A DNA stretch of 64,000 nt from Pirellulaceae bacterium (GTDB lineage: Bacteria > Planctomycetota > Planctomycetia > Pirellulales > Pirellulaceae): assembly GCA_026004795.1 (NCBI GenBank), contig BPJV01000001.1, positions 464,446 through 528,445 of the forward strand, in the 5' to 3' direction. The notes under the pieces were generated by a model. That model was given only the letters and a program-made list of their open reading frames with translations. It had not been told where the DNA came from and made no database searches. Positions 59,901 to 64,000 of this stretch are shown piece by piece. Every line of letters begins with the position of its first letter. Positions within the stretch are counted from its first letter, which is position 1. Made by a program: the position numbers and the translations under genes.

Positions 59901-60675
59901 GATCGCCCCACTCTTTTCTCCGCGTGGCGAAAGTAGTTTGCAACTAGCAGCACCAGAACTCCGTGTCGGGTCGTCGACATGGCAGGGAATTCATGTGGTG
60001 ACCAACCACCATCCTCAAGTGCAAGTACCCGCAAGCGGCGGCTCATCTACCGATCCTCTCCCCTGGGTGCTGCACCACTGGGTGGCCACCGTGCTGGAGA
60101 GCAGCAGTCGCCTGGCGGCTCATACGTCGGCCGAACGGGAGGACTGGTTGCGCATGTGGTCTCCGGAGGCGATCGGGGTGGATCGCGCCACGCCGTTACC
60201 GAAGGGACTCGACGTGGGATGGCTTGAGGACGCGGACCAGACGATAAGCACGGTGGGTGATTTCTGGGCAGGGATGATCGGGAAAGTGGCTCCGGATAGT
60301 GACCTGGGAGAGCGCGCCGATGCGGCCTCGATGGCCGCAGCAGAACCTGCTCCAGCCTCCTCGGTTCTTTTCACACCGCCCGCCACGGAGGTCGTGCTGC
60401 GATCAGCTCCCCTAGCAGCTCCCGCCGGTAGCAAATGGCTGGCCGCCAGTCTTACCGCTTGTGCGTTCCTGCTTGCCTACCTGCTCGCCCGCCGAATCAG
60501 GCAACCGTACATGCAGCTGCTCAATCGCGCGCCTTGGCTGTGGTGGATGCAGTTGAGCATCCTGAGCAGCATCTTGTTTCCTACCCTGTGGCCTGCGGCT
60601 CTGTTGGGCCTGGTGGGTTTGTGGTGGGCGATCCGCCAGTGGTGGAACTGGCGACGAGCCGTGGTGTTTCGCTGA
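53950..60675 (+). CDS. Giant membrane protein, unknown function (fused units 2 and 3)
   Basis: A 2,241-residue protein, coupled to the previous gene by an ATGA overlap. A signal peptide (about 1-33, ending CLHAQS) is followed by a beta-rich ectodomain, then three or four membrane helices at about 1030-1100 (AVAIMVLGLVIVSTSLLWWVVG, LAWFLLGLAIVVLIAVPIVLVAIM). At about 1117-1150 a second signal-peptide-like stretch (RGSSIVGGCLLTMILPPVPENRALAQ) starts another roughly 1,000-residue beta-rich ectodomain. This ends in helices at about 2160-2237 (WLAASLTACAFLLAYLLA, LWPAALLGLVGLWWAI). The layout suggests two copies of the architecture of the preceding protein in one chain. A surface or envelope role is inferred. 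Confidence 0.75.
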   Translation: MMRQTWHDRWSWIRQFAVLGWLWLGSLGCLHAQSVVAETGGEGTAEWQVMKIYAPADQISRIVSSDYVLISLDELDAALRESVQRKRVATTERPYLREAVYVARLERNQLVSDLSRWTFAGRTRNGPFNVGDLSLALTAPRGLPTTNDSLLEHMVVNPGGDLLVDWSGPVAERWFGFSVVGEGNQFDVRIPPAAAATMLVSTPQLVEIDSPDVVIERLDSLADHLPPGWPLANVLLGSQVGRQWWILRLSGTHRFKLTLRTGRGVDDGRAPIIARAAQIEYRLGVAETLIQSRYELAPLGASGALALQVETGVRLRSVLSDGATVRWRVRPGSIDSSAADATVVVDLLSDQETPPKVIEVTATAPAQPMGPLPEIHLENCTVLSGWTRIVADPDLVVTKVQSERGVAVASRATSPSPPLIVDRPAGSAAWELAWVKQPPALVVESGRTRSQWVAESLTRLSLQSDWLSARCRVRLQCSDVRHNTVQMSVGQGWYVDSVQLVDSAAADIKASYELPTVGDTGGKVVIQWELSRPLAQVEVEVVAHRHQPGGTEILDIFSAGAAGRPTKRLLTLPNAEQYDHYAIEPSTVYRLQPSSELLAYQEQLVDLPPWQQRLLPEAHGRWIFFGVRSSIPPIRFQARESRISCRSLSLVQHDAAGDRYRVFHLFDLRAAEGSLPPLEILLPADASYEQWSWYRMEGGLPVPVSPEQVRLLEPATSDQGRSDPEAARRPRMQLRHLAGSNLLLLGGGPSHLTAEGKSTIDLPIPAVPQATSASYQVLIPAAWELQAGNEFVELSRPETSCNAEHLSVLSSLAGMASVPLGELVCVNVTGAPKLPIVATPLERPPRFTGWVEQQVVRQLVHQSGRIDTHLSWELSLGRPADFLIELPADWTLAHLIVDGRPIWEPTTNQRVVRLSFPQPGPHQVAMTCRRHHQDTLPWLHRLPETLPSVNLAIRHRSNEIELPPDWVSLATLFTPTGDRLYHRLWPAAWWSWLLIERWPADLPTATPSSSASSNAAIPPLLPPALASYYVARPAVAIMVLGLVIVSTSLLWWVVGWSARLAWFLLGLAIVVLIAVPIVLVAIMQVFVLSLALAIFLRMLGKMTSRSATSSPRTRVTSLARGSSIVGGCLLTMILPPVPENRALAQTNGNGVGGSAMERGGDPPVYGVLIPIDEQGEIAGSYVYIPQELRQRLDNPDDAGGRRLAAGIRSAQYELRTNPATTSDGELAQQLVAKYEIVMPPQRGELRIPILQQDLRLLRYEVDSTVDQEAGLTVSPEPDHIVVQSPVAGVFSLRLFFSPTVVTDENGAAHLSAQIPIVANAMLRVLTDSTTRVAVRAIGRQVRTGNELVVHLGPTDELDCSWSSPAAEPAESNTRSEIYVWTYAHRGGVLAAHLTRVFGRLSPFRELHLSLDSNWEPISRQCGDVELVETGVMPIGNRRVYVLRPREEWTRKADAPLEILMLLQPTGRVSSSSLPLPLATLQELPSPKQATVTFSIHDSSWSLPDSTQWMAVPTPTTVWQQRAFPAAGTSYLIPIDSTPILRSQSTAGAVGHVESTHVRIHRQQMMMQFEAVWNDPLRPAQPLRILLPQKGRVETLAVDGAAAPYRVVHTPDDGRMLVLMPNERLQSIRRLTLEITLPVRFQHPGHLSKPVLVESTPQSSQLRISRRFGLQVQLEYDSEEIQQVTAPVRNTAELLSQLEIDTAALSLSAAISQQTDLPIEITVDRAAGNVPPESCIVVQKDTSGWTGRLLTAWDADESPLDFLFLDVPEELRESLDVGPLARRFIPSGNKGRVTLCILPPEPDEQNIVRVEVRFPIRSSAVGQQLTLPEVRLIYDGLLAPCYAFPHQLGESEIRWEVPGQPAALNGLTAAFEQSHPHVYHIDSIDRIVAWRRVEDLPSNASILVSRLDIENTGHGDQVLQGRFRWWIDPGNEHRLSIRFPPGMRVVGARFGDQRPVPLWTSEQGQQIDVLLVPNTLPLRLEVAVEIAPLFSPRGESSLQLAAPELRVGSSTWQGIHVVTNHHPQVQVPASGGSSTDPLPWVLHHWVATVLESSSRLAAHTSAEREDWLRMWSPEAIGVDRATPLPKGLDVGWLEDADQTISTVGDFWAGMIGKVAPDSDLGERADAASMAAAEPAPASSVLFTPPATEVVLRSAPLAAPAGSKWLAASLTACAFLLAYLLARRIRQPYMQLLNRAPWLWWMQLSILSSILFPTLWPAALLGLVGLWWAIRQWWNWRRAVVFR

Positions 60676-60722
60676 CCCCAGCATCCCATGAGGAACATCC
60701 TTGCCGCATTGCGCGAGATGGA

Positions 60723-63077
60723 TCATTGTTGCAATGCGTACAGCAGCACGTTGATGCTCAACCTCGCCGCGTCGTCGCGGACGTAGCCGCGGCATTGAAG
60801 CGAGTGACGACTTTCCAACGCACAGCTGATGTCCAACGGCGAGAAAACGACGCACAGACGCCCGGCCAGCTGCCCCACCTCCAATTGGGGCGGCGCTCGC
60901 CGCTGCCCCACCACAACGCCATCTCCCAGGTCATCCGGATCGATGATCCGCACTTGACGCACGTCGAAGCCGTAATAGTCGGGAGTGAGCATGGGATGCT
61001 GCGGGTCGAGCGGCTCCAACTTTCGTTGGAGGATCTGCGCCATCTCTTGGCGAAAACTGGTGGTGAACTCCGTATCCGCACAGATGGCATTGGCAAAGAC
61101 GAAGCCCCCATTTTCCAAATAGGTACGCAATGCTTTGCGCTGGGCGGCCGTCAATTCCAACCGACCACGGCCATGCATGAAAACTACCGGATACTGTTGC
61201 AGTTCTTCTTCGGTCAAGTTGACATAGCGCTTCTCGCTGCTTAGCCGAAATGGATTCTCTTGGTTCATCCACTGGATCAAGTGGATCGAGGCACGTGGCG
61301 CATCGTCGAAACCAGCGCCATGCCGCACCACGGGCAAGTAGAATACGTTGCGGTCGGTCGGTGCCAGGTTTCGCACTTCCTCCAAGACCGTGACCCTATC
61401 CAGCCGCTCTTTGAGATCCTTGCCGGTGGCGTAGGCGAGTACGTTGAGGCCGATCTTCGTTCCCGTTTCCAACTGGCGCTGAACTTCCGGTGCCAGGTCC
61501 AATGGTTTTCCGTAGGGAAGGTGCTGCTCCCAACGGCACGAAAGACTGAACGGCGCGTAGACCACCCCCAAGCGACAGCACGTCTGAACTCCATACAACC
61601 ATGCATTGCGAGGAAGGTCCGCGGGCAAGATGCGCGCCTCGGCATGCCATATAGGATGCTCGGGGGGGAGTTTTTCCAACGGTGCATCGAACAATTCCAC
61701 GACCAGGCGGCGAATATAGTCTTCGAATTCCTTACCTTGGCACCCATCGCCGTCGCCTGCTTCGATGAACAAGAAGCCCCCCTGTTCGACGTAATCCTTC
61801 AGCAGCTTTTTCTCGCGATCAGAAAATCTTGGTTGCCGGGTACCACTGAGGAACAGAACGGGGGTTTCCAGAAGATGCGACACCGTCGCCTGGGACAAAT
61901 CAACGGTTTGCCAGGAAAGTTCTCGCTTCCAAGCTTGCTCGGTGTGCGCCGTCAGATGTTGGATGGCCATGGGATGGCGGTTCCAATCGTCCGCCACGGT
62001 GCTACGAAATTCCCCGTGGGTGATCAACGGCTGGCGCTTTCCCTTGGCCAGGAAGAGCAAGGCGAACGCCGTTTCCGAATAATCATTTCCTTGATACGGA
62101 CTGTTGCTCAGGATCTTGCCAACCGTCTTGTTTTGGAGCCGTATGAGATGATGCGCCCCTTCGCGGTACCAGTCGTGATTGCCGATCAATCGTCGGCCGG
62201 TCAGTCTCCCTACCCGTTCCAGCGCATACAGATAATAGAGATGGTAGGAATTCATTCCCGGGTTGGTCTGAATATCGAAGTTCCTGGCCAGCCATTGCAA
62301 ACCATGGCCGACGCGATCGGGAGCCTCGTCATCAGCCGTACAGCATTGCAGCACGTCCGTCGCCCGTGACTGCAGTGCTGTCAAGTGCTCTCCGAGGATC
62401 ACCAGCGAGGCAATTCCGGCACAGGTCATACTCCCACTGGGCTGCTTGCCGTCGTCATAGGAAAAGCTACCATCGCGATTCTGCTTGCCGATCCAATAAT
62501 CGGCCGCACGTTGAAACACCTGTTTCCACTGCGCCTCGGGCAGGTCCACGACACCGCTGCGTTGTGCCTCGTGAAGTGCGAGCAGGGCGAACTGCGAATT
62601 GGATGGATCCCCGCCGCCACCGAACCCTTGGCCGTACGACCATGCCCCGGTGGGCGTCTGTGCTTTCATCAACCAGAGCGTGTTGCGGCGAATCTGAGCT
62701 GCGTAGCGATTGGGGTTGGCCGCGCAGTAACACATCGTTTGCAGCGAAACGGTGTAGGTGCGTTCCAACTCCTGGGCATCCACATAGCGCATGGCTCGCG
62801 TCATACTGGCATGCTCGGGATCCATTCCGGCCGTCAGCAACGCCAGGGTAACCAAACTCGAGACACCGCGAGGATACTGCGGATTGTATTCGGGCCATCC
62901 ACCGTCGGCCTGCTGACCGCCCAAGAGGAAACGCACCGCCTGCTCGATCCCCCTTTCGACTTGAGCCGCATCGATCGCCTGCCCGCGAGCGTTCGTCCCC
63001 CCAGCCCAGAGAAAGACCAGCATCAGGGCGGGTACCAGCATGAGCCAGCGTCGCGAGTCCTTCCCTTCCCACCGCAT
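60723..63077 (-). CDS. DUF4159 protein with terpenoid-cyclase-like N-terminal domain
   Basis: 784 residues from the ATG at 63077 (GGGGA upstream), giving a good signal peptide (SRRWLMLVPALMLVFLWAGGTNA). An in-frame ATG at 63155 lies beyond the AT-rich promoter-like stretch. Residues about 35-340 form alpha-toroid repeats of the prenyltransferase/squalene-cyclase type (LLGGQQADGGWPEYNPQYPRGVSSLVTLALL, LMKAQTPTGAWSYGQGFGGGGD, WIGKQNRDGSFSYDDGK). The C-terminal half has two DUF4159-like halves (LKDYVEQGGFLFIEAGDGDG and LRTYLENGGFVFANAICAD), similar to glutamine-amidotransferase-like folds. Genes of this type often lie near MoxR and DUF58 genes, as here. Confidence 0.85.
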   Translation of the reverse strand: MRWEGKDSRRWLMLVPALMLVFLWAGGTNARGQAIDAAQVERGIEQAVRFLLGGQQADGGWPEYNPQYPRGVSSLVTLALLTAGMDPEHASMTRAMRYVDAQELERTYTVSLQTMCYCAANPNRYAAQIRRNTLWLMKAQTPTGAWSYGQGFGGGGDPSNSQFALLALHEAQRSGVVDLPEAQWKQVFQRAADYWIGKQNRDGSFSYDDGKQPSGSMTCAGIASLVILGEHLTALQSRATDVLQCCTADDEAPDRVGHGLQWLARNFDIQTNPGMNSYHLYYLYALERVGRLTGRRLIGNHDWYREGAHHLIRLQNKTVGKILSNSPYQGNDYSETAFALLFLAKGKRQPLITHGEFRSTVADDWNRHPMAIQHLTAHTEQAWKRELSWQTVDLSQATVSHLLETPVLFLSGTRQPRFSDREKKLLKDYVEQGGFLFIEAGDGDGCQGKEFEDYIRRLVVELFDAPLEKLPPEHPIWHAEARILPADLPRNAWLYGVQTCCRLGVVYAPFSLSCRWEQHLPYGKPLDLAPEVQRQLETGTKIGLNVLAYATGKDLKERLDRVTVLEEVRNLAPTDRNVFYLPVVRHGAGFDDAPRASIHLIQWMNQENPFRLSSEKRYVNLTEEELQQYPVVFMHGRGRLELTAAQRKALRTYLENGGFVFANAICADTEFTTSFRQEMAQILQRKLEPLDPQHPMLTPDYYGFDVRQVRIIDPDDLGDGVVVGQRRAPPQLEVGQLAGRLCVVFSPLDISCALESRHSLQCRGYVRDDAARLSINVLLYALQQ

Positions 63078-63218
63078 GCACGGTCCCCAGAGAGCCAATA
63101 TTGTGAGACAATTCCCTATTATCGTAGTATAACCGAATCGATCCATCTGACTCATGGGGCGCCTTCCCCACCGTAGCGAGGCGATGGTGTTCTAATACCA
63201 GTTTTTCGAGAGAATTCC

Positions 63219-64000
63219 GTGTCGAACAAGCCCACTGCGACGAATAAACCGAAGAACGTCGGTGACTTGCTGCGAGAATTCCAGCACAGTTCCGAACTTC
63301 TCAAACAAGAGCTAGCCAAGGTAGTCATCGGCCAGCAGGAGGTCATCGAACAGCTTCTGGCGGCGATCTTTACCCGCGGGCATTGCTTGCTGGAAGGAGT
63401 ACCGGGATTGGCGAAGACGCTCATGGTCAGCACCCTCGCCCGAATCATGGACGTCTCGTTCAATCGCGTTCAGTTTACCCCCGATCTGATGCCTTCGGAC
63501 ATCACGGGCACCAACGTGCTCGACGAGGACGAGCATGGTCGCCGTGCATTCCGCTTCGTCGAGGGACCGATTTTCACTAATATTCTGCTGGCCGATGAGA
63601 TCAACCGGACGCCACCGAAAACCCAGGCGGCATTGTTGCAGGCCATGCAGGAGCGCGAGGTTTCCGTGGGCCGAACCACCTACCCGCTTCCCGACCCGTT
63701 TTTCACCATCGCCACCCAGAATCCAATTGAGCAGGAGGGAACCTATCCGCTTCCCGAAGCTCAATTGGACCGCTTCATGTTCAACATCATCGTCGGCTAC
63801 CCCTCGGAAGAAGAGGAGGAGCAGATTCTCTTGGCGACAACCCGCAATGAGAAACCGGAGGTAACCAAGATTCTCTCGGCGCGTGCCATCATCAACATCC
63901 AGCGGTTGGTGCACAGCGTTGCCGTCAGCCCGTTCGTCGTCAAGTACGTCGCCCATCTGGTCCGTGCCACACGACCGGGCGATCCGCGAGCGCCGCAGTT
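63219..64000 (+). CDS. MoxR-family AAA+ ATPase, cut by the right edge
   Basis: The first 260 residues of a MoxR ATPase, starting at GTG 63219 with GAGAG 8-11 bases upstream. Walker A is EGVPGLAKT. The region [23 protein letters not shown], Walker [24 protein letters not shown], and sensor-type [23 protein letters not shown] are all standard. MoxR proteins are chaperone-like ATPases, usually followed by DUF58 and VWA-domain genes, that assemble or activate metal or surface complexes. It is divergent from the DUF4159 gene and shares a short promoter region with it. The frame is open to the end of the window. Confidence 0.93.
   Translation, partial: MSNKPTATNKPKNVGDLLREFQHSSELLKQELAKVVIGQQEVIEQLLAAIFTRGHCLLEGVPGLAKTLMVSTLARIMDVSFNRVQFTPDLMPSDITGTNVLDEDEHGRRAFRFVEGPIFTNILLADEINRTPPKTQAALLQAMQEREVSVGRTTYPLPDPFFTIATQNPIEQEGTYPLPEAQLDRFMFNIIVGYPSEEEEEQILLATTRNEKPEVTKILSARAIINIQRLVHSVAVSPFVVKYVAHLVRATRPGDPRAPQ

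Noticed and set aside
63181..63200. GGCGATGGTGTTC, which resembles the start of a fluoride riboswitch
   Set aside because: The remaining conserved parts of that riboswitch are absent in the 25 bases before the MoxR start.

Overview
The window looks like the chromosome of a planctomycete, most likely of the Pirellulales type. The evidence is a LEPR-XLL/dockerin surface protein, DUF1080, DUF3500 and DUF4159 proteins, very large secreted beta-rich membrane proteins, formylmethanofuran dehydrogenase (C1) genes in a bacterium, wide spacing between genes, and moderately high GC. No species is claimed.

Layout. 0-5.5 kb: the start of a gene leaving the left edge, a frameshifted FG-GAP protein, a Tat-exported DUF3500 protein, and a sugar-type ABC permease with its double ATPase. 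6.5-23.7 kb: housekeeping genes (a sigma-70 family factor, thymidylate kinase, OPT transporter, PDZ protein, MutY, a DUF2079 membrane protein, ThrRS, a LOG-family protein, GTP cyclohydrolase I with a coupled membrane protein, and a TrhO-RluA fusion). 24-30 kb: a LEPR-XLL/dockerin protein, a probable DUF2617 protein, a two-domain DUF1080 protein and an RRM protein with a clear terminator. 29.8-31.26 kb: noncoding and packed with repeats.

31.29-39.38 kb: an integrative element of about 8.0 kb inserted in the 3' half of tRNA-Pro(CGG), bounded by 101-bp perfect direct repeats. All its genes lie on the minus strand: AlpA-like excisionase/activator, DUF669 protein, archaeo-eukaryotic-type primase, RecA/DnaB-fold ATPase, winged HTH, zinc-ribbon protein, XRE regulator and tyrosine integrase, plus one unknown protein. 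No virion or conjugation genes were seen, so it looks like a self-replicating satellite-like island. Its integrase frame runs through the attachment core, so integration replaces the C-terminus of the enzyme.

40.4-49.7 kb: scpB, nusB, an RlmM/FtsJ-like methyltransferase, infA, an exported protein of unknown function, and the formylmethanofuran dehydrogenase A and B genes. The B gene has an in-frame TGA exactly where the metal-binding Cys/Sec of the family sits. A hairpin that fits the bacterial SECIS pattern follows it, so this is probably a selenoprotein; it is the strongest finding in the window. 50.2-64 kb: two giant membrane proteins with overlapping genes, a DUF4159 protein with a terpenoid-cyclase-like N-terminal region, and the start of a MoxR ATPase gene cut by the right edge.
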